A DNA stretch of 64,000 nt from Mesorhizobium sp. Z1-4 (GTDB lineage Bacteria; Pseudomonadota; Alphaproteobacteria; Rhizobiales; Rhizobiaceae). The stretch spans positions 1-64,000 of the forward strand of contig NZ_RCIO01000001.1 of assembly GCF_004000235.1 (NCBI RefSeq), read 5' to 3'. Of this stretch, positions 18,537 to 27,645 are shown one piece after another. Position numbers and translations under genes: made by a program. A model generated the notes under the pieces. The model saw nothing but the letters and a program-made list of their open reading frames with translations. It was not told the origin of the DNA and did no database searches. Every line of letters starts with the position of its first letter. The stretch's first letter is position 1.

Positions 18537-20272
18537 TCTTCCACCTGTCCGAAAAACTGCTGTTCGCTGAGCTTTCTGTAGAGCCCGCCCTGGTTGAAGA
18601 GCTCTTCATGTGTGCCGTCCTCTACGATCTCGCCGTCGCGAACCACCACAATGCGGTGCGCGGACTGCACCGTTGCAAAGCGGTGCGCGACAATCAGAGT
18701 CGTTCGGCCTTCCGAAGCGCGGTCGAGCGCGTCGTGTACCAGCCGCTCCGATTCCGCATCGAGCGCTGATGTCGGCTCGTCCAGAAGCAGAATCGGCGGA
18801 TTCTTGAGGAATACGCGCGCGATGGCGATGCGCTGGCGCTGGCCCACGGAAAGGTTCGAACCATGCGCCTGCACCCGCGCCTCATACTGGCCGGGCATAC
18901 GCATCGCGAATTCGTCGACATGGGCCGCACGCGCTGCCGCCTTTACTTCGTCGAGCGTGGCCTCCGGTGCGCCGAAGCGCAAATTCTCAAGCAATGTCCC
19001 CTCAAAGAGTACCGGCTGCTGGAAGACTATGCCGATCGCTTTACGCAGATCGTTGAGCCGGTAGGACGCCATGTCCGCTCCATCGATCATGACAGTACCG
19101 CTGTCAGGCGTCAGAAAGCGGGGAACAAGGTCGAGAATCGTCGATTTGCCGCCGCCGCTCGGGCCCACCAGGGCGATGCGCTGACCGGCCGGAATGTCGA
19201 GACTGAAATCCTTGAGCTGGAAGCCGTCCGGTCGATAGGAAAAGCTCACCTTGTCGAAACGCAGTGCGCCGCTCACGCCATCCGTCGCGAGAGCCTTCTC
19301 GCCACCGGTTTCGAGCGGCAATGCCAGCAGGCGCTCGAAGCGGTCCATCAGGGCGGCGAACTGAATGAGCCGTCCGACTGAATGTGCGGCTTCCTGCAGT
19401 GGCGAATAGGCGAGGCCGACACAGACCAGAAACGCCGTCAAAGTTTCGATCGAGATGAAGCCGCGCTCCAGAAGTACGGCGCTCAGCAGGATCATTGCGG
19501 CGATACCAGCTGCGGCGACCAGCGCAACGGCAAAGGGATGAAACGAATCGATGCGCTCGCGGCGCAACTGTGCTTCCAGCGTCTGCCGGTTCAGCCCGTC
19601 GAACATCTCCAGGACATGTTCTTCGCGCCCGAAGGATTTGATTTCCTTGGTGCCGTCGAGCATCTCCTCGAAGCGTCCGACAAGCCCCGCCAGCTGCTCC
19701 TGCGTGCTGTGGGACGCACCATGCAGGCGCTGGCCGAAATAGGATGTCACGAAAGCCAGCGGGCTGATCAGTACGATGACACAAATGAAAAGGACCCAGC
19801 TGTACCAGGCCATCGCCGCGCCGAAGACGACGATCAGAATGACGGAAGGCGCAAAAACAGCGACAACGCGCGTCAGCGCTTCCTGAAAAGTCTGCAGATC
19901 ATTGGAGAAACTCGACACCAGCTCGCCGCCGCTCATGCGCGCAAGGCTACGGGGTGATGCGCGCATGATGTGGTGGAAGAGCTTCTTGCGCATCTGCATT
20001 GTGACGAGATGCGCAAGCCTCGTCATGAGGTAAATGCGGCCGAAGGTCAGCAGCGATCCGGCCATAAAGATGATGAGGCCGAGCGCGAGATAAAGGCCCA
20101 GCGTTGCGGCGTCTGAGCTTGGGAAAACCTCTCCCACAAGACGCTGCGCCCACATGGGCATGAGCACGAACGCGCCGGCGGAAGCGCCGGTGCAAAACAG
20201 CGCCGCGCCGAAAAGCCCCCTGCGCGACCACAGCTCGCGCCAGAGCCAGCTAATGTGCCGGCGCGATTTCAT
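18515..20272 (-). CDS. MsbA-like lipid/glycolipid ABC exporter
   Basis: 585 residues from ATG 20272 (a longer upstream frame overlaps the previous gene). It is a half-transporter. Six transmembrane helices occupy about 10-310. The ATPase domain follows with Walker A GPSGGGKST, Q-loop VFQQPVLFEGT, signature LSVGQRQRIAIAR, Walker B ILLLDEPTSALD and the switch HRFAT. The signature reads LSVGQ rather than LSGGQ. The fold and length match MsbA and other lipid flippases that work as homodimers in the inner membrane. Its place among LpxB-like and glycosyltransferase genes suggests it flips the finished glycolipid. Confidence 0.88.
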   Translation of the reverse strand: MKSRRHISWLWRELWSRRGLFGAALFCTGASAGAFVLMPMWAQRLVGEVFPSSDAATLGLYLALGLIIFMAGSLLTFGRIYLMTRLAHLVTMQMRKKLFHHIMRASPRSLARMSGGELVSSFSNDLQTFQEALTRVVAVFAPSVILIVVFGAAMAWYSWVLFICVIVLISPLAFVTSYFGQRLHGASHSTQEQLAGLVGRFEEMLDGTKEIKSFGREEHVLEMFDGLNRQTLEAQLRRERIDSFHPFAVALVAAAGIAAMILLSAVLLERGFISIETLTAFLVCVGLAYSPLQEAAHSVGRLIQFAALMDRFERLLALPLETGGEKALATDGVSGALRFDKVSFSYRPDGFQLKDFSLDIPAGQRIALVGPSGGGKSTILDLVPRFLTPDSGTVMIDGADMASYRLNDLRKAIGIVFQQPVLFEGTLLENLRFGAPEATLDEVKAAARAAHVDEFAMRMPGQYEARVQAHGSNLSVGQRQRIAIARVFLKNPPILLLDEPTSALDAESERLVHDALDRASEGRTTLIVAHRFATVQSAHRIVVVRDGEIVEDGTHEELFNQGGLYRKLSEQQFFGQVEEWALKPA

Positions 20273-21506
20273 GCCGCCGGCCCTTTTCTGCCAGAAAATC
20301 TTCGAGTTCCGACACCAGTTTGGAAGTCGCACCGGGCGGCCCCATAATGGCCCTCAGCTCTTCCTGCAGCGCGCTCGTGTCGCTCTTCAGAACGCCTTCG
20401 ATCGCATCGGCGAGATCCTGCGCATCCAGTTCACCGATCAGCTCCGGGATGACCATCCTGTCGGCGCGGCGATTGGGATGACTGAGAAATTTCATGCGCT
20501 TCAGCACCTGCTTCGCCAGGAAGCGCTTCATGCGCCAGCCGATGACCGGCAGACGGCCGAGATGTCCGGCAATCCCCGGCAGCGGCGCGATTTCATGCTT
20601 GTAGGTCGGCAATGTCAGGATCATCGGTACGCCGAGTGTCGCAAGCTCGGCCGTGTTCGACCCGGGCACCGTCAAGGCCAGATTGACGCGCGGCGCAACC
20701 TGCGCGGGCGAAAGCACTTCCATGGTCAGGCCGCCGGGCGTAACCATGTATTCGCGGTCGCCTTCGCGCTTCCACTCAAGATTGACTCCCTCCAGAGGGC
20801 GGCCATCGTCCACATCGGGCAAGTTGCGAAGGAAGTCGCGATCGACGAAGTCGGATTTGGAAATCACCCAGTCGACGCCGGGCATCACTTTGGCGACCTT
20901 TTCCGCCGCGGCCGCATAATAAGGAAGCACGTATTTCGTGAGGTACATCCGGCTGCTGGGGTAAAGCCCGACCAGCGGACGCCCTTTGCCGGCCTCGCTA
21001 CGATCCGGGCACCGCAGGTGCGCTGCGTCCACCATCATTTCGCCGACGACCTTGTGGCGTTCGTCTTCCTTGAGGCCTTCGATCTTCTCGAAGCCGGAGT
21101 AGAACACCCGATCAAAGAGAAACTGGAAGGCGAGCGGCCGCTCGACATAAGCAAGCGCAGGAACACCAAGCCGCTTTGCCAGCATGATCGTGAACATGCT
21201 GTCACCGCCCAGGTGCAGCATGAAACCCGGCCCCTTCTTCCGAAAGCCCTTCGGCAGCTTGTTCCACTTGATGAACTTCATCGTTTCATCGATCGTGCAA
21301 TAGGCATCGACGTAAGAAAGCGTTTTGAGGACGTCGGCCTCGGCGCCTGAAGAAAACACGCAAGGCACCACCGCGACGCAGATGCGCACACCGGGAATGC
21401 GCCGCTTCAACTCATGCGCCAGCGGGTAGAGCCAGCACGCGACCTCTCCGGGCCCGTTCACCGTCACCACGACCTGGATTTCGTCGCGTGTGTTTGTGTC
21501 GTCCAA
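20250..21506 (-). CDS. LpxB-like glycosyltransferase (second paralogue)
   Basis: 418 residues if started at TTG 21506, which has GGAG at good spacing; the open frame extends to 21614 but without a site. It is a GT-B-type protein resembling lipid-A-disaccharide synthase: NGPGEVACWLYPLA near the start, VGLYPSSR mid-protein, and TVPGSNTAELATLGVPMIL as the C-terminal nucleotide-sugar site. It is distinct from the true lipid A gene, which normally sits beside lpxA/fabZ/lpxD. It overlaps the downstream ABC gene by 23 bases. It probably transfers a sugar onto a lipid-linked acceptor; both substrates are unknown. Confidence 0.7.
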   Translation of the reverse strand: MDDTNTRDEIQVVVTVNGPGEVACWLYPLAHELKRRIPGVRICVAVVPCVFSSGAEADVLKTLSYVDAYCTIDETMKFIKWNKLPKGFRKKGPGFMLHLGGDSMFTIMLAKRLGVPALAYVERPLAFQFLFDRVFYSGFEKIEGLKEDERHKVVGEMMVDAAHLRCPDRSEAGKGRPLVGLYPSSRMYLTKYVLPYYAAAAEKVAKVMPGVDWVISKSDFVDRDFLRNLPDVDDGRPLEGVNLEWKREGDREYMVTPGGLTMEVLSPAQVAPRVNLALTVPGSNTAELATLGVPMILTLPTYKHEIAPLPGIAGHLGRLPVIGWRMKRFLAKQVLKRMKFLSHPNRRADRMVIPELIGELDAQDLADAIEGVLKSDTSALQEELRAIMGPPGATSKLVSELEDFLAEKGRRHEIAPAH

Positions 21507-21594
21507 AACCTGTCTCCAATCGATTCCGCGACGCCCTGCATGGCGAGTGTACAACCGGGTGTGCGGCGCGCCGGTCCTATCGAGCGTTACGCGC

Positions 21595-22371
21595 TCACAA
21601 CCGGTACGTCTCACCTGTCCAAGTCATCCACTGGCGGAAATCATCGACTTTGGCACCCCATGCCCGATTGACCATCGGTTTGTCCACCCCGAGCACATAT
21701 TGCTGAAAGGTCGATGGCTTTTCTGCAAAGAGTTCGAGCTCGTCGTGGCGGCCGCTGAAATCGAGAAAACCCTGGACCATCTTGCGCCATGGGCCACCCT
21801 CGGCAAACTCCTCGATCTGGCCGTGAAGTCCGCTTACGCCCTGGCGATCGATCTGGTCGGCAAAATGCAGCGCCAGCTTCGAATAATAGCCTTTGCGGAA
21901 TCCCTTGCGCAGTATGTTGCAGTGATAGTGTGCGGGAAAGCGCTCAAGCGGGATCTCCGGAACTTCACGCCAGCCACGCGCAACCAGCCAGTAGAGCATG
22001 CGCCGTGTCGAGGCCTTGCGGTACTGAAACGTCCCCAGCCGCCAGAACGCGCGCGCCAGCGCCGGCGGCACAATTCTGCGCGACATCACCTTGATGAACC
22101 GTCGTGTATCCTTGCAGCCGAGCAGGTAGCCGACGACCTCACCCTCCTCTTCCACGATGAGACACGATTCAGGCTCGTAGTCTGTGTAGTAGCGAGTCCA
22201 GTAGTCGGCAAAAACCTCGCCGTCCTCGAACACAGCGTCCGACCCGCGATTGCGGTAGGCTGTCGTTCGGCAGATGTGGCGAACCGCTTCGCGGTCTTCG
22301 GCCCGATAGGGTCTGATGATGCCGTCGGCGTGGCGTTCACGCCGTTTGGATTTGTTGGTGTCAGCGGGCAT
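21595..22371 (-). CDS. GNAT-family N-acyltransferase
   Basis: 258 residues from ATG 22371 (a GTG at 22383 is an alternative). The N-terminal half is a GNAT domain: IIRPYRAEDREAVRHICR and, after the central strand EEEGEVVGYLLG, an acetyl-CoA binding region. The C-terminal half is rich in aromatics and contains a GNAT-like HYHCNILRKGFRKGYYSKL stretch. It is likely to acylate an amino group. In this operon a deacetylase stands at the head, so removal of one acyl group followed by replacement is an attractive idea. Its start overlaps the end of the GT2 gene by 11 bases. Confidence 0.72.
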   Translation of the reverse strand: MPADTNKSKRRERHADGIIRPYRAEDREAVRHICRTTAYRNRGSDAVFEDGEVFADYWTRYYTDYEPESCLIVEEEGEVVGYLLGCKDTRRFIKVMSRRIVPPALARAFWRLGTFQYRKASTRRMLYWLVARGWREVPEIPLERFPAHYHCNILRKGFRKGYYSKLALHFADQIDRQGVSGLHGQIEEFAEGGPWRKMVQGFLDFSGRHDELELFAEKPSTFQQYVLGVDKPMVNRAWGAKVDDFRQWMTWTGETYRL

Positions 22372-23350
22372 ATTTGCGGCCACCCCATTCGATCTCGGCG
22401 TTTCGCGTCAGGCGCCACATCACCGCAACGCCAATCGCAATCGCAAGCGGTTCATATAGAGGCGCGAGCGGCAAAAGTCCCGGCTTGCGGACGCGGATCA
22501 ATGCCCAGCCGACGAAAAGTGCGCCCAGCCCGTATCGCAGCCAGAACAGCCAGGCGAACACGCCGCCAAAGACCAGCGCGCAAACGGCCAGAACCACAAG
22601 CAGCGTCATTCGGATGCCGAGCCAAACGGCAAGCGCGGACGCACCACCGGCACTGACCCGCTTTGCGCGCTCAACCAGGACCCGCCAGCTTTCGCATGCC
22701 GCGACTTCGACCGTGCCGCCGGAGACATAGACGAGCCGCGCCCCCGCTGCCTGAATCGCACGACCAAAGGCAAGGTCTTCGGTCAGCGTCATGCCGATCC
22801 TGTCGAAACCGCCGATCTTGTCGAACCATTCGCGCCGGAACGCGAAATTGCCGAAAAGCACGCCACCCTGGAAACCCAAAGCAACCAGCATCTGATTGGT
22901 TGCCAGATAGTCGGAGACATCGACTGTCTGCCACGCACCGAGCATCCCGTGCCGGGCCTTGAACGAAACGGGCCCCGCTGTGGCGTCGGCGCGGCCCGAC
23001 AGGATTGGACCCGCCAGTGCCCTCACCCAATCTTCAGCGACAACACCGTCTGCATCGGTCGTCAGCACGATTTCGCCGCGCGCGGCACCGAAACCGGCGG
23101 CCAGTGCATCCTGTCGCGTCGTCAAACCGCTTGATGAAGCCTGGTCTATGCGGATTGTGCGCAGGCTAGGCAATGCCGTCGCGCGTGCTGCATCCAAAGT
23201 TCCGTCCGTGCTGCGATCGTCGACAAGAACGATTTCCAGTTCGCTGCCGGCGATGCCGGCCTGTTTGGATACGGAGTTCAGCGTCGCGCCAATCGTACCC
23301 GCAGCGTTGTGAGCGGTGATCACCACCGAGTAGGTCGGTGCGCCGGTCAT
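22361..23350 (-). CDS. Membrane-anchored family 2 glycosyltransferase
   Basis: 329 residues from ATG 23350, which overlaps the stop of the preceding gene as ATGA. The GT-A domain covers residues 1-230: YSVVITAHNAAGTIGATL, VDDRSTDGT, TTDADGVV and the acceptor-side TEDLAFGRAI. Three or four hydrophobic segments in the last 100 residues anchor it in the membrane. The layout resembles HpnI, ceramide or other lipid glycosyltransferases that work on membrane acceptors. The exact substrate is unknown. Confidence 0.8.
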   Translation of the reverse strand: MTGAPTYSVVITAHNAAGTIGATLNSVSKQAGIAGSELEIVLVDDRSTDGTLDAARATALPSLRTIRIDQASSSGLTTRQDALAAGFGAARGEIVLTTDADGVVAEDWVRALAGPILSGRADATAGPVSFKARHGMLGAWQTVDVSDYLATNQMLVALGFQGGVLFGNFAFRREWFDKIGGFDRIGMTLTEDLAFGRAIQAAGARLVYVSGGTVEVAACESWRVLVERAKRVSAGGASALAVWLGIRMTLLVVLAVCALVFGGVFAWLFWLRYGLGALFVGWALIRVRKPGLLPLAPLYEPLAIAIGVAVMWRLTRNAEIEWGGRKYAR

Positions 23351-24570
23351 TGCGCGGCCACTTTCACTGCTTCTCGATCGAGCCCGGCAAGCACGCTCTG
23401 TGCAATCGCGCGGCTTGCACCCGGCTCCCCCATGCGCTCGCGCCCGGCTGCGGCCATGAGGGCGCACCGCCCAGGATCGGCAAGCAGATTGGCGGCGGCC
23501 GCGGCGATACGGTCGGCTTCGCGCGGCACGTTAAGCGCCGCATCGCCGAAATAGACGCTCTTCATCTTCACATAATTGTCGCCCTGGACGCCTGCAGAAG
23601 GCACGGTAATCAGCGGGATGCCCAGGCCGATGGCCTGCTCATTCGCCGTGCCCGCCATGCCGATCACGAGCGACGACGCATGCAGCACATCGGCAAATGC
23701 GTCCTTGGCGACGATCACCTCGACGCCGTGCAGATCACCAAGCCGCAACACAACGCCAGAACCTTGCGCACCCGCGGCGACCGAGATCACGCTCCAATCG
23801 CCGAAACGGCTGTCGGCATTGATCTTGGCCGCAATTTCTGCTGCATCCAGGCCCGAGCGCGCGGCGAACACAAAACGTACGCGCTCTGGGCGACCGAAGT
23901 GCGCATGCGCGCGGCCCGCCGCCTCGATCAGGTCGAGCATATTGCCATCCGCATCGGCGCGGGTGCCGGCAAGCATGCCGATCACGACGTCATCGGCGCC
24001 AATTCCGAGGTCCGTGCCGGACGGCTCCAAGCCATCCATCATCGGATTGCCGAGGTAGAGCGTCCTGATACCGCTCGCTTCCAGCTCCTCAACGGTCTTG
24101 CGGTCGCGCGGGAATGTAAGCGTGCAGTATTTGCGCAAGAGGTGCTTGTCGGCCGCAGCGTAGGCGCGGCCGGGATTGTAATAATAGGATTTGGCGCAGC
24201 CGATGAACATGAACGGTGAACGGGCGGCGACTGCGGCAACGATCGGGATGATGTCACCGACGGCCAGCACCATGCGATAACGGCCTCGTAGAGCACGGGC
24301 GGCCGTGTACTGCCGCCAATGCGTCTGCACCCAGCCGGCAAGAAGATCGTCGATCATCAGCTTGGGGCTGATCGTCGCGAAACCGGCACTCGGCAGCAAA
24401 TTGCGGGCGCCGACTATCTGTTCGCCCCGTGACTGGTAGACGGTCCCCTCACCCACCATCGGCCAGACTTCGACGCCAAGCGAAGGGCGCAGCGCCCGAA
24501 GTTCGTCGAGCACCTTCACAGCGATCGTGTCCTCGCCGTGCCCGTTGGAGAATATGCCCAGATCGATCAT
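23347..24570 (-). CDS. Lipid-A-disaccharide synthase-related protein
   Basis: 407 residues from ATG 24570, overlapping the deacetylase stop as ATGA. The N-terminal FSNGHGEDTIA motif, the central GDIIPIVAA and FIGCAKS, and the C-terminal VIGMAGTANEQAIGLGIPLI nucleotide-sugar site place it in the LpxB-related family known mainly as conserved hypothetical proteins (as I recall, TIGR03492, also in cyanobacteria). It is a GT-B fold enzyme, probably acting on a lipid-linked sugar. With a second LpxB-like protein three genes later, the operon contains a pair of such enzymes that differ clearly in sequence. Confidence 0.75.
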   Translation of the reverse strand: MIDLGIFSNGHGEDTIAVKVLDELRALRPSLGVEVWPMVGEGTVYQSRGEQIVGARNLLPSAGFATISPKLMIDDLLAGWVQTHWRQYTAARALRGRYRMVLAVGDIIPIVAAVAARSPFMFIGCAKSYYYNPGRAYAAADKHLLRKYCTLTFPRDRKTVEELEASGIRTLYLGNPMMDGLEPSGTDLGIGADDVVIGMLAGTRADADGNMLDLIEAAGRAHAHFGRPERVRFVFAARSGLDAAEIAAKINADSRFGDWSVISVAAGAQGSGVVLRLGDLHGVEVIVAKDAFADVLHASSLVIGMAGTANEQAIGLGIPLITVPSAGVQGDNYVKMKSVYFGDAALNVPREADRIAAAAANLLADPGRCALMAAAGRERMGEPGASRAIAQSVLAGLDREAVKVAAQ

Positions 24571-25355
24571 TGAGCGGCGACCGATCGAGGCTGCCCGGCA
24601 AAATCCCCTTCGCTCAGCTGTGCCATCGCCTCGTCGAGGCTGAGCGGCGTCCATCCCTCGTCGGTCAGGCGGCGCATCACCCGCTTCACCTGCCGCCAGG
24701 CCGGCGCATCCGTGACATCGCTTGGGTGAAGGGTGATCCTGAACGGACGTCCTGCCCTGAACAGCCGGTTGATCGTGAATTCGCGCAGATGCCGCGCAAT
24801 TGCAGAACGAATGCGGCGTTCGCCCTCATCGAAGCAGAGCGCCGGCATACCGACCGAGGCTCCGGAGAAGAGCTGCAGCGAATTGCGCAGCATGTAGCCC
24901 TCGAACCCTGCCGAGCGCAGCGCCCCGGCTGCAGCAGCGCTCTGATGCCAGCGCGGCGCACAGAACCAGCGCGGCTTGCTGCCGAAATTGTCGGCGAAGC
25001 CCTTCACACCCGCGGCAATGCGTTCCGCCGCTTCATCCGCATTCAGCTTGCCGAATTCGGAGCGGTTGTCGTGGCCGTACAGCAGCCAGTTCCAGAACTC
25101 GGGGCCCAGCGAATGGGTGTACCCGTGCAGTACCTTTTCGCCCGGAAGCGCGGCAACGCGGCTCACGAACTCAGGAGAGGCCACAAGCGGGAACCGGTTT
25201 TGCCAGTCCGGCACCACAAGCAGCGCCAACTTGTCGCGCGCGGCCGCCGGCCAGACGTCCAGCATGGCGTCGAGCTCACGCTCCATACCCGGAAAAATGT
25301 CATGCACCTCAGGTACATAGAAGCGCGTCGCGCTATCGTTACCGGCGTTTGCCAT
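24567..25355 (-). CDS. DUF2334-type polysaccharide deacetylase-like protein
   Basis: 262 residues and the first gene of the operon. It has the TIM-barrel deacetylase features LLVVPDW near 44-50, the HGYTHSLGPEFWNW metal-binding block near 77-90, WFCAPRW near 129-135 and LHPSD near 208-212, so the histidine and aspartate ligands of the family are present. Such enzymes remove acyl groups from amino sugars; here a cytoplasmic location is likely because no signal peptide is seen. It would act early on a sugar-lipid precursor, in the way PIG-L or LpxC open other glycolipid routes, but this is inference. Confidence 0.72.
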   Translation of the reverse strand: MANAGNDSATRFYVPEVHDIFPGMERELDAMLDVWPAAARDKLALLVVPDWQNRFPLVASPEFVSRVAALPGEKVLHGYTHSLGPEFWNWLLYGHDNRSEFGKLNADEAAERIAAGVKGFADNFGSKPRWFCAPRWHQSAAAAGALRSAGFEGYMLRNSLQLFSGASVGMPALCFDEGERRIRSAIARHLREFTINRLFRAGRPFRITLHPSDVTDAPAWRQVKRVMRRLTDEGWTPLSLDEAMAQLSEGDFAGQPRSVAAQ

Positions 25356-25660
25356 TCGGTCCTGGCTTGTCGTTTCCCGGCCGGAAGATGTGACTTTATC
25401 GCTTCCGGTTCAACGGCTGCGGCTCGCATCCGGCTTCGCCTGCGTTCTGTGTGATGGTGCCTGGTTTGTCAAACGTTGCGGCGGCCCCTGGGTCATACGA
25501 TGCAATGCCGCGACCGCGGATAAATCTCGTGGTAAGTATCGCCAATTCAAACTTGCGGGCCTAGATGTGCGACAGTGGCCGGTGCTGGTTGCCGTTGCCA
25601 CCGCATATTGGCCACGATGCGATGACGTAAGGAGCGCAAGATTTTCGACTGGTCGAAACG
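25356..25660. promoter_or_regulatory. Divergent region between glycolipid operon and lptC
   Basis: No gene is visible in these 305 bases. It must carry the promoter of the minus-strand glycolipid operon and the lptC promoter. Close to lptC, AAGGAG (25629-25634) is separated from ATG 25661 by a perfect palindrome, TTTCGAC 25643-25649 against GTCGAAA 25652-25658. Folding this would bring the ribosome binding site to about ten bases from the start; alternatively the palindrome is an operator. Confidence 0.45.
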
Positions 25661-26344
25661 ATGATGACGGACGCTACATTTGACGCGGCAGCAGCACCTG
25701 CGCAGCGGGTGACAGCGCAGGTCTATGCCAGCGAGCAGCGCCGATCGCGCCGCATCAGGCTGCTTCGCCGCCTGTTGCCCGCGCTGGCGCTCGTCATGGT
25801 CGCGGCGCTTGGCGCGCGCTCTGTCTTCAATCAGGTCGTCAGCGCCTCCATCGATCTCGACGGCATCACCATCGAAAACGCCAAGGTCGTTATCGCCAAT
25901 CCACGCATGAGCGGTTTTACCGAAACAAATCGCCCCTATGAACTTCAGGCGCAGCGCGCGATCCAGAGCCTTCTGGACAACAACCAGACCGACCTCGAAA
26001 AAATCACTGCCAAACTGCCGCTGGGCACCGCGGCGTGGGCCAATGTGGAGACCGCCGGCGGTACCCTGCTCAAGGGTTCCAGCAAGCTTGTACTCACCAA
26101 TCCGGTGAATATCGAAACCACTGACGGCATGACCGCGCGGCTCGAAAAGGGCGAACTCGACCTCGGCTCCGGCACGGTCGCCGGCCGCGAAGGGGTCCAG
26201 ATGACGACCAAGGATGCCCGCGTCATCGCCGACACGGTCGACGTCACCGGCGGAGGCGCAGTCATCGTATTCGAGCGCAACGTGAAGATGACGATCCAGC
26301 CCGAAAGCGTGCAGCCGGCCTCCGGCACGACGCCGGGGAAATAG
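25661..26344 (+). CDS. lptC: LPS export protein LptC (stand-alone)
   Basis: 227 residues (ATG 25661; ATG 25664 equally possible). A cytoplasmic start rich in Arg (SEQRRSRRIRLLRR), one transmembrane helix at about 43-62 and a periplasmic beta-jelly-roll domain fit LptC, which passes LPS from LptBFG to LptA. The GITIENAKVVIANPRMSGF and ANVETAGG regions match alphaproteobacterial LptC. The usual partners lptA, lptB and rpoN do not follow; a polysaccharide aminotransferase gene does. It may be a second LptC serving the divergent glycolipid operon, or the genome's only copy moved here. Confidence 0.78.
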   Translation: MMTDATFDAAAAPAQRVTAQVYASEQRRSRRIRLLRRLLPALALVMVAALGARSVFNQVVSASIDLDGITIENAKVVIANPRMSGFTETNRPYELQAQRAIQSLLDNNQTDLEKITAKLPLGTAAWANVETAGGTLLKGSSKLVLTNPVNIETTDGMTARLEKGELDLGSGTVAGREGVQMTTKDARVIADTVDVTGGGAVIVFERNVKMTIQPESVQPASGTTPGK

Positions 26345-26522
26345 CGAAACTTCCGCCTGGGAAATCCCGCCGCCGCATCGCACAAGCGCTGTTACGGCCT
26401 CGTTACAATCCGTGCATATGGCCGCGCTTGCCGCTTAGCTGCCTGGCGTGATAGCTGCCTGTGGCAGCCGCGCTCAGCACTACTGCCGTCTCAGACAATT
26501 TCCCGGAAAGGCTCCGCCAAGC
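26345..26522 (+). promoter_or_regulatory. wbpE leader with a direct repeat and hairpin
   Basis: A 178-base gap without a gene. TAGCTGCCTG occurs twice, at 26436-26445 and 26452-26461. The second copy also forms a perfect hairpin, GCTGCC 26454-26459 with GGCAGC 26463-26468. These could be regulator sites for the downstream aminotransferase gene or part of an lptC terminator (no T run). Confidence 0.35.
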
Positions 26523-27638
26523 ATGACCATGCCCTTTATCGACCTTGCGGCGCAGCAGGCGCGCATTCGCAACCAGCTCGACAGCGCGATCGGCCGGGTA
26601 TTGGAACACGGGCGCTACATCATGGGGCCCGAGGTTAAAGAGTTCGAGGAAAAGCTCGCCGCATTCTGCGGCGCCAAACACGCGCTCGGCTGCGCAAACG
26701 GCACCGATGCGCTTTCGCTGGCGCTGATGGCGCTCGGCGTGAAGGCGGGCGACGCGGTGTTCGTACCGTCCTTTACCTTTGCGGCGACCGCGGAAGTGGT
26801 GCCGTTTCTCGGAGCGACGCCAGTCTTTGTCGACGTGTTGCCAGACACGTTCAACATGGATGTCGAAAGCCTGAAGCGCGCAATCGCCTTCGCGAAAGCC
26901 GAAGGCCTGACGCCGCGCTGCGTCATTCCGGTCGACCTGTTCGGGCTTTCAGCCGACTATGACGCGATTATTCCGGTCGCGCGCGAGAACGGGCTGTTTG
27001 TCATCGACGACGCAGCGCAGGGTTTCGGCGCCAGCTATCACGGCCGCACCGTCGGCGCGCTTGCCGATATCACCACGACCTCGTTTTTTCCCGCGAAGCC
27101 GCTCGGTTGTTATGGCGACGGCGGCGCACTGACGACTGACAATGATGAATATGCGGCACTGATATCGTCGCTGCGCAATCACGGTCAGGGCGCGGATCGC
27201 TACGACCAGCAGCGTATCGGCATGAACAGCCGCCTCGACACGCTGCAGGCAGCGATCCTTATCGAGAAGCTGGCCGTGTTTGCCGACGAGATCGAAGAAC
27301 GCCAGCGCGTGGCCGAGCGCTACTCGCAAGGGCTCAAGGGCCGCTACGGCGTGCCAACCGTGCCCGAAGGCCTGCGCAGCACCTGGGCGCAATATACGAT
27401 CACCACCAAATCCGCCGCCGAGCGCGACGAGGTGATTGCAAAAACCAAAGATGCGGGCATTCCGACTGCGATCTACTATCCGATCCCGCTTCATGCCCAG
27501 GTAGCGTTTCGCGATTTTCCGCGCGACCCCAATGGCCTGCCGGTCAGCGACGGGTTCGCGGCCCGGGTAATCAGCCTGCCCATGCACCCCTATCTTGGCG
27601 CGCAAGTGCAAGACAAGATCATCGAGGCTATCCTCTAG
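26523..27638 (+). CDS. wbpE: WbpE-type sugar aminotransferase (DegT/DnrJ/EryC1)
   Basis: 371 residues from ATG 26523; the upstream open extension is unneeded. A PLP-dependent aminotransferase of the DegT/DnrJ/EryC1 family: MPFIDLAAQQARI at the start, GCANGTDALSLAL near 59-71, DDAAQGFGA near 161-169, and the PLP lysine in TSFFPAKPLG (near 188). The sequence strongly resembles WbpE/WlbC, which aminates UDP-2-acetamido-3-oxo-glucuronate at C3. WbpA, WbpB and WbpD are encoded 22-25 kb away at 48934-51816, so the pathway is complete but split. Confidence 0.85.
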   Translation: MTMPFIDLAAQQARIRNQLDSAIGRVLEHGRYIMGPEVKEFEEKLAAFCGAKHALGCANGTDALSLALMALGVKAGDAVFVPSFTFAATAEVVPFLGATPVFVDVLPDTFNMDVESLKRAIAFAKAEGLTPRCVIPVDLFGLSADYDAIIPVARENGLFVIDDAAQGFGASYHGRTVGALADITTTSFFPAKPLGCYGDGGALTTDNDEYAALISSLRNHGQGADRYDQQRIGMNSRLDTLQAAILIEKLAVFADEIEERQRVAERYSQGLKGRYGVPTVPEGLRSTWAQYTITTKSAAERDEVIAKTKDAGIPTAIYYPIPLHAQVAFRDFPRDPNGLPVSDGFAARVISLPMHPYLGAQVQDKIIEAIL

Positions 27639-27645
27639 GTCGCAC

